The position numbers and the translations under genes are program-made. From an uncultured beta proteobacterium (GTDB lineage: Bacteria > Pseudomonadota > Gammaproteobacteria > Burkholderiales > Burkholderiaceae_C): 9,299 nucleotides of DNA. Under the pieces are notes generated by a model. That model was not told where the DNA came from, did no database searches, and saw only the letters and a list, made by a program, of their open reading frames with translations. Every line of letters begins with the position of its first letter. The first letter of the stretch is position 1. The stretch is taken from NCBI GenBank assembly GCA_903886165.1, contig CAISLL010000330.1, forward strand, positions 1 to 9,299, given 5' to 3'. Positions 1 through 5,885 of the stretch are shown piece by piece.

Positions 1-16
1 GATCCGCAATCCATGA

Positions 17-60
17 CGTTTGATCGCCTGGATGCCGGGTCAGGTCCGGCATGACAAACG
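17..60. repeat. Intergenic palindromic repeat downstream of ppiB
   Basis: A perfect inverted repeat lies between the ppiB stop and the window edge. ATGCCGG (32-38) and CCGGCAT (46-52) enclose the 7-base loop GTCAGGT. An outer pair of arms, CGTTTG (17-22) and CAAACG (55-60), can also pair, although the bases between the arms do not all match. The core has the form TGGATGCCGG-loop-CCGGCATGACA, which looks like the short dispersed intergenic palindromes common in proteobacteria. In the ppiB transcript it could fold just after the stop codon and act as a 3'-end stabiliser. No U-run follows the stem on the minus strand, so it is not a canonical intrinsic terminator. Copy number cannot be judged from this window. 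Confidence 0.6.
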
Positions 61-80
61 CAGGCAGTCATTGCCAGCAA

Positions 81-587
81 TTACAGCGCGACAGCTTTCT
101 CGATCACCACGTCTTCCAGTGGCACGTCGTCGTGGTAGCCCTTGCGGCCGGTCCTGACAGCCTTGATCTTGTCGACCACGTCGGTGCCAGAGATCACCTT
201 GCCAAACACGGCATAACCCCAGCCCTGCTGGCTCGGCGCAGTGTGGTTCAGAAAGGTGTTGTCTGCGACGTTGATGAAAAACTGGGCGGTGGCGGAATGT
301 GGGTCGCCCGTGCGCGCCATGGCCACGGTGTAGTTCAGGTTTTTCAGGCCGTTGTTGGCTTCGTTTTCAATCGGGGCATCGCAGCTTTTTTGTGCCATGC
401 CGGGTTCCATGCCACCGCCTTGCACCATGAAGCCCGGAATCACGCGATGAAAAATGGTGTTGTTGTAGTGGCCCTTGTTCACGTAGGCCAGAAAATTGGC
501 GGTGCACTTGGGCGCTTTGTCAGCGTCAAGTTCGAGGGTGATGACGCCGCAGTTTTTAACGTGGAGTTCGACTTGTGGGTTGCTCAT
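81..587 (-). CDS. ppiB: Peptidyl-prolyl cis-trans isomerase B (cytoplasmic cyclophilin)
   Basis: This 168-residue cyclophilin catalyses cis-trans isomerisation of the peptide bond before proline and should act as a folding helper in the cytoplasm, because it has no signal peptide. The whole protein is one cyclophilin domain. The signature FHRVIPGFMVQGGG is at about residues 46-59, with the catalytic arginine at R48. MARTGDPHSATAQFFINV (about 90-107) forms the rest of the active-site wall, and GWGYAVFGKV (122-131) carries a tryptophan near the position of the cyclosporin-contacting residue of eukaryotic cyclophilins. Length and motifs match bacterial PpiB. The ATG at 587 lies 3 bases after the ppiA stop, and a GGTGA (600-596) inside the end of ppiA can serve as its ribosome binding site, so translational coupling is likely. 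In many proteobacteria lpxH follows ppiB; here only 80 bases remain and no lpxH sequence can be recognised. Confidence 0.95.
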   Translation of the reverse strand: MSNPQVELHVKNCGVITLELDADKAPKCTANFLAYVNKGHYNNTIFHRVIPGFMVQGGGMEPGMAQKSCDAPIENEANNGLKNLNYTVAMARTGDPHSATAQFFINVADNTFLNHTAPSQQGWGYAVFGKVISGTDVVDKIKAVRTGRKGYHDDVPLEDVVIEKAVAL

Positions 588-590
588 GAT

Positions 591-1187
591 TTATTTCACC
601 AGGGTTGCAGAGTTGATAAGAACGGGGGTTTGAGGCACGTCAGAGCCAAATGGGCCACCCGCGCCGGTGGGCGTGAGCTTGATCTTGTCGACCACGTCCA
701 TGCCGGAGACGACTTTACCGAACACGGTGTAGCCGGGCGATTGCGCGCTTGGATCAAGAAAGCCATTGTCCTTGACGTTGATGAAGAACTGCGCGGTGGC
801 AGATTGCGGGTCGTTGGTGCGCGCCATGGCCAGCGCGCCAGGCACATTGCGCAGGCCTTTTTCCATGGCCTGACGGCCTTCGTGCACCACTGGTGCACGG
901 GTGGGTTTCTGGACGTACTTGGCATCAAAGCCGCCGCCTTGCACCATGAAGTTGGGGATCACGCGGTGGAATAGGGTGCCGTCGTAGTGTTTGTCTTTTA
1001 CGTACTGCAGGAAATTCTCAACCGTTTTGGGTGCCTTGTCGGGGTACACCTCGACCACAAAGTCGCCCGCAGTGGTGGCAAACCTGACTTGTGGGCTTCC
1101 CTCGGCGAATGCCAAATGAGCTACTGAATAAATAGCTGTTCCCGCAATTAATGTGCGGGCCAGAGCACTGACTTTCATAAAATTCAT
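591..1187 (-). CDS. ppiA: Secreted cyclophilin-type peptidyl-prolyl cis-trans isomerase (PpiA-like)
   Basis: A 198-residue cyclophilin with an N-terminal export signal. A lysine near the N-terminus is followed by a hydrophobic stretch and a probable signal peptidase site after AFA at about residue 28, so the mature enzyme should fold proteins in the periplasm. The active-site signature LFHRVIPNFMVQGGG is at about residues 72-86, with the catalytic arginine at about 75. MARTNDPQSATAQFFINVKD follows around 121-140. The ATG at 1187 is preferred to the GTG one codon upstream: AAGGAG (1200-1195) ends 7 bases before this ATG but only 4 before the GTG, and the ATG shares one base with the upstream TGA stop (TGATG). 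It is a tandem paralogue of ppiB, the two differing mainly by the signal peptide. Part of the signal peptide coding region carries an A+T-rich palindrome, described separately. Confidence 0.93.
   Translation of the reverse strand: MNFMKVSALARTLIAGTAIYSVAHLAFAEGSPQVRFATTAGDFVVEVYPDKAPKTVENFLQYVKDKHYDGTLFHRVIPNFMVQGGGFDAKYVQKPTRAPVVHEGRQAMEKGLRNVPGALAMARTNDPQSATAQFFINVKDNGFLDPSAQSPGYTVFGKVVSGMDVVDKIKLTPTGAGGPFGSDVPQTPVLINSATLVK
1120..1165 (-). repeat. Weak copy of a coding mini-palindrome in the ppiA signal peptide
   Basis: On the coding strand, GCTAT (1136-1132) and GTAGC (1124-1120) surround a 7-base loop. Four Watson-Crick pairs and one G-U pair are possible, and an overlapping reading pairs AGCTA with TAGCT. 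The 5-7-5 layout and the codon phase (GCT begins a codon) are the same as in the two clearer copies in the glycosylase gene and in tilS. The 29 bases before the stem match the glycosylase copy at 14 positions by hand count, including CTCT at the left end and GCG near the middle, but the ATAAAGCGCA core is not preserved. This may be a decayed copy or a chance resemblance. It encodes the hydrophobic part of the signal peptide, which tolerates many sequences. Confidence 0.35.
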
Positions 1188-2446
1188 CACACCACTCCTT
1201 CATAAAAAATTTTCCACTGCTGGCCTTGGCGGCTCCAGTACTGACGCCTGGTCAGGCCAGAGCGCCGCCCGGTGGCGACTTCGCCAAAGGTCACCACCAT
1301 GGTTTCATTGGCATCTGTCCAATGTAGCAAGGAAAGGTCCTTGATTTCCAGCGTCAGGCCTTGTGTGGCAGCCACCTCGCGTTTCAAGGTGGGCAGCCAC
1401 TGGGTTAGCGTTTTGCCGTTGTTGTTGAAGTCGGGCGCGTAAAACGCTGACAACTGGGTCATGTTGCCGCTGGATTTGGCCTGCAACCAGGCGTTGAGGT
1501 GTTTGGTGAATTCCTGACTGCGCGGCCGCAGACTGGGGGGCGACACCCACTTCAGCTGGTTCGAGATCAGCACCGGCGTGGAGCGGATTTCCACGGTGCG
1601 GATCAGGTGCATCAAATCAGGGTTCGCCAACACGACACAACCGTCGCTGGCCATAGGCGCGCGTGAAAATTGCCCTGGTGGCGTACCGTGCAGCCAGATC
1701 CCGCCACCGGTTTTGCCACGCTTGAGGTCAAGCATGTTGGGGTAGTTGATAGGCAAGGCACCCGCGCCGTAAAAGTCTTTCAGGCTTTTCGGGTCGAGTT
1801 GGCTGGTGATGAAGTACACACCCAAGGGGGTGCGTTGGTCGCCTTCCACGTTTTTCTCAATACCCAATTTACCCACCGAGATGTAGTAATCGGCGATGAG
1901 GGCCATGCCGCTTGCACGGTTTTCAAACAGGTAGAGCCGGGCGCGAGAGGCGTCAATGGCAATGGCGTGTTTGTTGCGCGGCGAGAGTTGCAAAAATTCA
2001 GCGGGCACACTGCCTGCCGGTGGACGCTCGCGCAAAGCCTTCAGACGCAAGAAAGACTCATTTCTGAGTTCGCTCAGGGTGGTGTCAGCGGCTTTCAATT
2101 GGTCTGGCGAGACGTCACCAAAGGCCTTGATTGGGCGTGTCCGGGCTGTCAGCAAATCACCATACACCAGTTGCGCAAGTGCGAAGCCAGGATAGGCGCT
2201 CACCAATTGTTCGGCCTGGCGCAGCGCGCCCAGCGTGTTGCCTTGCCCAATCAGGCGGTAAATGGCGATCAGGCGCGCCTCGGCAGCGCCCTCCTGTCCC
2301 TTTGTTTCAGTTGCCGCTGCTGCAGGTGCGCGCGCTGGCTTGTGATCATTTTTTTTTGCTGTCTTGATGGGTGTCTGGGCGGCACCGAGCGACAGGCTCA
2401 ATGCAACTGCGAATGCTGCCAGAACCAGCTTGGGGAGAAAAGTCAT
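1187..2446 (-). CDS. Secreted L,D-transpeptidase (YkuD domain) with C-terminal NTF2-like domain
   Basis: A 419-residue exported protein. Residues 1-23 form a signal peptide ending in GAA before Q24. Residues 24-55 are an Ala/Lys-rich linker. About 55-105 looks like one or two TPR-type helical hairpins. About 158-295 is the YkuD L,D-transpeptidase domain, with WLHGTP (H253) and SDGC (267-270), where C270 is the expected nucleophile. This family cross-links peptidoglycan stem peptides through a 3-3 bond or attaches proteins to them, using an acyl-enzyme on the cysteine, in the periplasm. Residues 310-419 form an NTF2-like domain resembling the one in the upstream TPR protein. The usual S/T-H-G-C motif has Asp in place of His here, which may be normal for this subfamily; an amidase or other cysteine-acyl activity cannot be excluded. 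No good Shine-Dalgarno precedes the ATG at 2446. Its stop overlaps the ppiA start, so it belongs to the same operon. Confidence 0.9.
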   Translation of the reverse strand: MTFLPKLVLAAFAVALSLSLGAAQTPIKTAKKNDHKPARAPAAAATETKGQEGAAEARLIAIYRLIGQGNTLGALRQAEQLVSAYPGFALAQLVYGDLLTARTRPIKAFGDVSPDQLKAADTTLSELRNESFLRLKALRERPPAGSVPAEFLQLSPRNKHAIAIDASRARLYLFENRASGMALIADYYISVGKLGIEKNVEGDQRTPLGVYFITSQLDPKSLKDFYGAGALPINYPNMLDLKRGKTGGGIWLHGTPPGQFSRAPMASDGCVVLANPDLMHLIRTVEIRSTPVLISNQLKWVSPPSLRPRSQEFTKHLNAWLQAKSSGNMTQLSAFYAPDFNNNGKTLTQWLPTLKREVAATQGLTLEIKDLSLLHWTDANETMVVTFGEVATGRRSGLTRRQYWSRQGQQWKIFYEGVV

Positions 2447-2465
2447 GCGGCAAAAACAACGAGCC

Positions 2466-2483
2466 TGGCGGTCCGGGCCGCCA
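2466..2483 (-). other. G+C-rich hairpin between the TPR and L,D-transpeptidase genes
   Basis: TGGCGG (2466-2471) and CCGCCA (2478-2483) are exact inverted repeats around a 6-base loop, in the 66-base gap before the transpeptidase start. On the minus strand the stem is followed, after a short GC-containing spacer, by a T-rich stretch (TTGTTTTTG). It could be a weak or partial terminator that lowers expression of the downstream genes, or simply RNA structure near the transpeptidase start. The spacer makes a classic intrinsic terminator unlikely. Confidence 0.35.
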
Positions 2484-2512
2484 AAAATGTCTTGGTGGAG
2501 GTGATTAGGGGG

Positions 2513-3556
2513 TCAATTACCGACGGATTCACGGGTAATGAGCCAACGTTTGCCATTGTTGCGCAAGGTCAGTGTCTTGCGGCTCGCAATCGACAGGGCA
2601 TCTGCCTTGTAGGATTGGTGAAATTTCGCGGTTGCCACGTCGCCAGTCACCTGGACGCTCAAGTCAGTCAGGGTGACGCTGATGCGAGATTTGCCCATGA
2701 TGCGGTCTCGGCGGTCTTGTTCCCAGGCACTGCGCGACTGCTGGCCGCCAGGTGAAAATTCAGGGCCATAGGCAGCCAGGTAGTTGGCCATGTCTTTGTT
2801 GGCCCAAGCCTTGGCCCAGGCCAATACGGCGGCTTCAGCGCCTTTGGCAGCAGCGTCGTCTGCCTGTGCAGGCGCAGGTTTGACAGCGGGCACTGCAGCC
2901 GCCACGGCCGGGGCGGGCTCGGCAACTGGCGCCGGGGTTGCCACGGGCTTGCTCGCCGGGGCTGGCACAGGGACTGGTTTGGCGGCCGCTGCGGTTGTTG
3001 CAGCGGTGCCAGGTGTCGGGCTTGTCGTGGCCAGATTGGGCTTGAAGAGTTCACGGATCAAGGCCAGTTTGGGAGGCACAGCCGGGTTGCTGTTGTCGAG
3101 TTGCAAGGCCTTGTTGTAGGCCTGGCTCGCGAGTCGTGCGTACACATCGCCAATGTTTTCATGTGCAGTCGCGTAACTCGGGTTGGTGCGGATCGCCATT
3201 TCAAGTGCTACCCGGGCTTTGTCGAAGTCGCCTTGTCCGGCATACAAAACGGCCAGGTTGTTGTAAGGCTCGGGAAGTTCCGGGTGATCTTCAGTGAGCT
3301 TGGTGAAGGTTGCAATGGCTTCACTTGGTTTGCCCAGGTTGCGCTGGATCACACCTTTGAGGAAACGCAACTGGGGGTCGGCTGGTTTGGTCGCCAGCAG
3401 GCCCTCGACCTTTGTCATGGCCTCCGGGAACTTGTTGGCCCTTAGCAGCGTGCTGACGTCGGTGTAGTCATCGGCGTGGCTCGGAAGTGCGGTGCAGGCA
3501 CCCACCAGCGTGAGCAGGCGCAATGCCTTTAAAAGAACTGAACGGTCGTACTTCAT
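2513..3556 (-). CDS. Secreted TPR-repeat protein with Pro/Ala linker and NTF2-like domain
   Basis: A 347-residue exported protein of unknown specific function. Residues 1-28 look like a signal peptide (positively charged start, hydrophobic core, SHA before DDY). About 30-155 are tetratricopeptide repeats; the clearest is PEPYNNLAVLYAGQGDFDKA at 95-114. About 172-240 is a Pro/Ala/Lys-rich low-complexity linker of the kind that spans the periplasm or joins domains. About 243-347 is an NTF2-like domain resembling the C-terminus of the L,D-transpeptidase encoded next. The TPRs suggest protein binding; the context suggests a partner or scaffold for the transpeptidase, which is inference. The ATG at 3556 was chosen because it puts the signal peptide at the N-terminus. 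A GTG ten codons upstream (3586) would add MSSINPPSLP before it. Neither start has a clear Shine-Dalgarno. It is the first gene of the minus-strand cluster. Confidence 0.85.
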   Translation of the reverse strand: MKYDRSVLLKALRLLTLVGACTALPSHADDYTDVSTLLRANKFPEAMTKVEGLLATKPADPQLRFLKGVIQRNLGKPSEAIATFTKLTEDHPELPEPYNNLAVLYAGQGDFDKARVALEMAIRTNPSYATAHENIGDVYARLASQAYNKALQLDNSNPAVPPKLALIRELFKPNLATTSPTPGTAATTAAAAKPVPVPAPASKPVATPAPVAEPAPAVAAAVPAVKPAPAQADDAAAKGAEAAVLAWAKAWANKDMANYLAAYGPEFSPGGQQSRSAWEQDRRDRIMGKSRISVTLTDLSVQVTGDVATAKFHQSYKADALSIASRKTLTLRNNGKRWLITRESVGN

Positions 3557-3706
3557 GGGCAGGGATGGTGGATTTATTGAGCTCACCGGTCAGGCGGATG
3601 CTCCCGGGGGTAGGGCTATATACTGGAAAGAATTGTAGCCGAGCAGGGGTTGAAACCCGTCGACACCTGCCCTTGGCCAGACCCAACTACCGAACTTGAT
3701 TGATCC
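3557..3706. promoter_or_regulatory. Divergent intergenic region with candidate back-to-back promoters
   Basis: This 150-base gap separates the minus-strand TPR cluster from the plus-strand cysS cluster and must contain, or lie close to, promoters for both. TATACT (3619-3624) is a possible plus-strand -10 box for cysS. TACAAT on the minus strand (3637-3632, from ATTGTA) is a possible -10 for the TPR gene. Neither has a convincing -35 at 16-18 bases. Both lie inside an inverted repeat, GGCTAT (3614-3619) with GTAGCC (3635-3640), which pairs at five Watson-Crick positions plus one G-U. GGGTT (3647-3651) and AACCC (3654-3658) form a second small inverted repeat. Confidence 0.35.
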
Positions 3707-5083
3707 ATGAGTTTGCGCATTTACAACACGTTGAGCCGCGACCTGCAACCTTTTGCCCCGCTTGAGCCCGGACATGTGCGCATGTATGTCTGTGGCATGA
3801 CGATTTATGACCTCTGCCACATTGGCCATGCCCGCATGATGATGGCATTTGACGTTTTGCAGAGGTGGCTCAGGAACAGCGGCTACCGCGTCACTTACGT
3901 GCGCAACATCACCGACATTGACGACAAGATCATCAAACGTGCGGTGGAGCGCGGCATCACCATCCGGGCGCTGACCGATGAAATGATCGATGCCATGCAT
4001 ACGGACATCGCACTGCTGGGCATTGAGCCACCCACACAGGAGCCACGGGCCACGGAGTATGTGCCGCAGATGCTCAGCTTGATCGACTTGCTGCAGACCA
4101 AAGGCCTCGCCTACAAGGCTTCCAGCGGCGACGTGAACTATGCAGTGCGCAAGTTTCTCGGCTACGGAAAGTTGTCGGGCAAGTCACTCGACGAACTGCG
4201 CGCGGGTGAGCGGGTGGCGGTCCAGGATGGCAAGGAGGACCCGCTGGATTTTGTCTTGTGGAAGGCCGCCAAGGAAACCGAGCCCGAGGACGCCAAGTGG
4301 GCCAGTGCCTATGGAGCGGGTCGACCAGGCTGGCACATTGAATGCTCTGCCATGAGCTGCGCGACCCTGGGCGAGACCTTTGACATTCACGGCGGCGGCG
4401 CTGACCTGCAGTTTCCGCACCATGAGAACGAAATTGCGCAGAGTGAGGGTGCCACTGGCAAGCCGCTGGCCAACTTCTGGGTCCATAATGGTTTTGTCCG
4501 CGTTGACAACGAGAAGATGTCCAAGAGCCTTGGCAACTTTTTCACCATTCGCGATGTATTGGCAAAGTACCACCGCGAGACTGTGCGCTTCTTTTTGATT
4601 CGCACCCATTACCGCACGGCGCTCAATTACAGCGATGTGCACCTGGATGACGCGCACATTGCGCTCAAACGTTTGTATACCGCGCTGCAACTGGTGGCCC
4701 CTGAAGCAGCAGCAATTGATTGGTCAGACGTCTTTGCAGCGCGTTTCAAGGCGGCGATGGACGACGATTTCGGCACCCCGGAGGCGGTGGCCGTGTTGTT
4801 TGACCTGGCCTCTGAGGTCAACCGCACGCGCTCGCACGCGCTGGCTGGATTGATGAAGGCGCTGGGTGGTTGCCTGGGCCTGCTGCAGGGTGAACCGCAA
4901 GCGTTTCTTCAGTCCGGCGCGGCCATCGATGAGACCATGATCGAGCGAAAAATCGTTGAACGGGCGAACGCCAAGACCGCCAGGAATTTTGCCGAGGCCG
5001 ACCGCATTCGCCAGGAATTGCTGGCCCTTGGCATTGTGCTGAAGGATGCCGCCACTGGCACCACATGGGAAGCCGCAAAGTGA
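3707..5083 (+). CDS. cysS: Cysteinyl-tRNA synthetase
   Basis: A 458-residue class I aminoacyl-tRNA synthetase that charges tRNA-Cys with cysteine, using ATP, in the cytoplasm. The Rossmann-fold catalytic domain contains the HIGH motif at 38-41 (CHIGHAR) and KMSKS at 270-274. The zinc site that selects cysteine is visible: C29 in MYVCGMTIYD, C213 in WHIECSA, H238 in FPHHENE and E242 in the same motif, each shifted by one to four positions from the E. coli enzyme (C28, C209, H234, E238). The C-terminal helical region includes a DALR-type segment and ends with the tRNA-binding part (EADRIRQELLALGI at 430-443). Length is normal for bacterial CysS and no key residue is missing. The start at 3707 gives the family's usual N-terminus, though no Shine-Dalgarno is evident. 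It leads the plus-strand cluster, and 43 bases separate it from the next gene. Confidence 0.97.
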   Translation: MSLRIYNTLSRDLQPFAPLEPGHVRMYVCGMTIYDLCHIGHARMMMAFDVLQRWLRNSGYRVTYVRNITDIDDKIIKRAVERGITIRALTDEMIDAMHTDIALLGIEPPTQEPRATEYVPQMLSLIDLLQTKGLAYKASSGDVNYAVRKFLGYGKLSGKSLDELRAGERVAVQDGKEDPLDFVLWKAAKETEPEDAKWASAYGAGRPGWHIECSAMSCATLGETFDIHGGGADLQFPHHENEIAQSEGATGKPLANFWVHNGFVRVDNEKMSKSLGNFFTIRDVLAKYHRETVRFFLIRTHYRTALNYSDVHLDDAHIALKRLYTALQLVAPEAAAIDWSDVFAARFKAAMDDDFGTPEAVAVLFDLASEVNRTRSHALAGLMKALGGCLGLLQGEPQAFLQSGAAIDETMIERKIVERANAKTARNFAEADRIRQELLALGIVLKDAATGTTWEAAK

Positions 5084-5126
5084 CCGTAAAACCGACGTGT
5101 GTGCCGCCGGATTTTCAGAGGTTTTT

Positions 5127-5804
5127 ATGCCTCTAGGCCAATTGAATAAAGCGCAAGCAACTACAAAAAAAGTAGTGTTTGATGCCGCTGCGCCGGAATA
5201 CTGGACACAAGCCTGCAAGCACTTGATGAAGAAGGATCGCGTCATGATGCGGCTGATTCCGCAGTTTGGCCAGGCCTGCCTGCAAAGCCGGGGCGATGCG
5301 TTTGCCACGCTTGCGCGAAGTGTGGTGGGCCAACAAATCTCGGTCAAGGCAGCGCAAACTGTGTGGGATCGTTTTGCCAGACTGCCTGAGCAGATGACGC
5401 CCGCGCAGGTGCTGCGGCTCAAGATTGACGACATGCGGGCGGCCGGTTTGAGTGCTCGCAAAGTCGAATACCTGGTGGATCTGGCCTTGCATTTTGACAA
5501 CGGAGCCGTTCACGCGGATGCATGGAGTGGCATGGAAGACGAAGCCATCATTGCCGAACTGGTGGCGATTCGCGGCATCGGCCGCTGGACGGCCGAGATG
5601 TTTCTGATTTTTCACCTGATGCGCCCGGACGTGTTGCCGCTGGACGATGTTGGCCTGATCAACGGCATCAGCAAGGGCTATTTTTCAGGCGAGGCGGTCA
5701 GCCGCAGCGATGTGCGTGAGGTAGCGCTGCCCTGGGCGCCTTATCGCACTGTGGCAACTTGGTATATTTGGCGCTCGCTGGACCCGGTGCCGGTGGCATA
5801 CTGA
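5127..5804 (+). CDS. DNA-3-methyladenine glycosylase-type HhH-GPD base-excision enzyme
   Basis: A 225-residue member of the helix-hairpin-helix/GPD DNA glycosylase superfamily, AlkA-like. It would excise alkylated purines such as 3-methyladenine and start base-excision repair. About residues 62-78 contain ARSVVGQQISVKAA, a conserved feature of this family. The hairpin motif AIRGIGRWTAE is at 147-157. The following PLDDVGL (171-177) supplies the catalytic aspartate, D174, equivalent to E. coli AlkA D238. The C-terminal WAPYRTVATWYIWR is also typical. It lacks the extra N-terminal domain of the 282-residue E. coli AlkA. The ATG at 5127 is preferred because AGAGG (5117-5121) ends 5 bases before it; a longer frame from 5046 would overlap cysS and add a tail without family similarity. 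Residues 2-18 are encoded by the A+T-rich mini-palindrome described separately. Exact substrate range cannot be read from sequence. Confidence 0.9.
   Translation: MPLGQLNKAQATTKKVVFDAAAPEYWTQACKHLMKKDRVMMRLIPQFGQACLQSRGDAFATLARSVVGQQISVKAAQTVWDRFARLPEQMTPAQVLRLKIDDMRAAGLSARKVEYLVDLALHFDNGAVHADAWSGMEDEAIIAELVAIRGIGRWTAEMFLIFHLMRPDVLPLDDVGLINGISKGYFSGEAVSRSDVREVALPWAPYRTVATWYIWRSLDPVPVAY
5131..5181 (+). repeat. In-frame mini-palindrome, copy in the glycosylase gene
   Basis: An A+T-rich stretch inside the glycosylase coding sequence. ATAAAGCGCA (5146-5155) is followed by AGCA, then by the stem ACTAC (5160-5164), a loop of seven A residues (5165-5171) and the stem GTAGT (5172-5176). A matching structure lies in tilS with the same spacing throughout: 10-base core, 4-base spacer, 5-base stem, 7-base loop, 5-base stem. 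Without gaps, 5131-5181 and 7223-7273 agree at 31 of 51 positions by hand count. Both copies are read in the same frame, giving a shared L-x-x-[LI]-[ND]-K-A-[QH] pattern. It supplies most of the protein's N-terminal tail, before the conserved fold begins. Confidence 0.6.
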
Positions 5805-5885
5805 CAAAGACCGATAAGGCAACTTTTTTGACCTTGTCGCTGATTTGCAGGGCCAAATGCCCTTAAATAAACAGATGGAGTGATT

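Noticed and set aside
1..71. A minus-strand frame from an ATG at 71 that stays open to the window edge, possibly the start of lpxH
   Set aside because: No ribosome binding site, no similarity to LpxH, and it runs through the palindromic repeat. lpxH may lie just beyond the edge but cannot be claimed.
51..974. A 307-codon open frame on the plus strand opposite ppiA and ppiB
   Set aside because: It lies antisense to two clear cyclophilin genes, its product has no recognisable domain, and its His/Val/Gly-rich composition is that of the complement of G+C-rich codons.
1670..2755. A 361-codon plus-strand open frame opposite the L,D-transpeptidase and TPR genes
   Set aside because: Shadow of two real minus-strand genes; it has no domain, no start signal and crosses the intergenic gap between them.
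2830..3030. Short repetitive G+C-rich sequence in the TPR gene, considered as a tandem repeat
   Set aside because: It encodes a Pro/Ala/Lys-rich linker; the repeats are irregular and explained by low-complexity protein sequence.
5828..5833. TTGACC as a -35 box for an accA promoter
   Set aside because: No -10-like hexamer occurs at 16-18 bases downstream; the nearest A+T-rich segment is far outside the allowed spacing.
5849..5863. AGGGC/GCCCT stem-loop between the glycosylase gene and accA, a possible terminator
   Set aside because: Only five base pairs and the following TAAATAA is not a U-run. It also lies too close to the accA ribosome binding site to end the upstream transcript convincingly.
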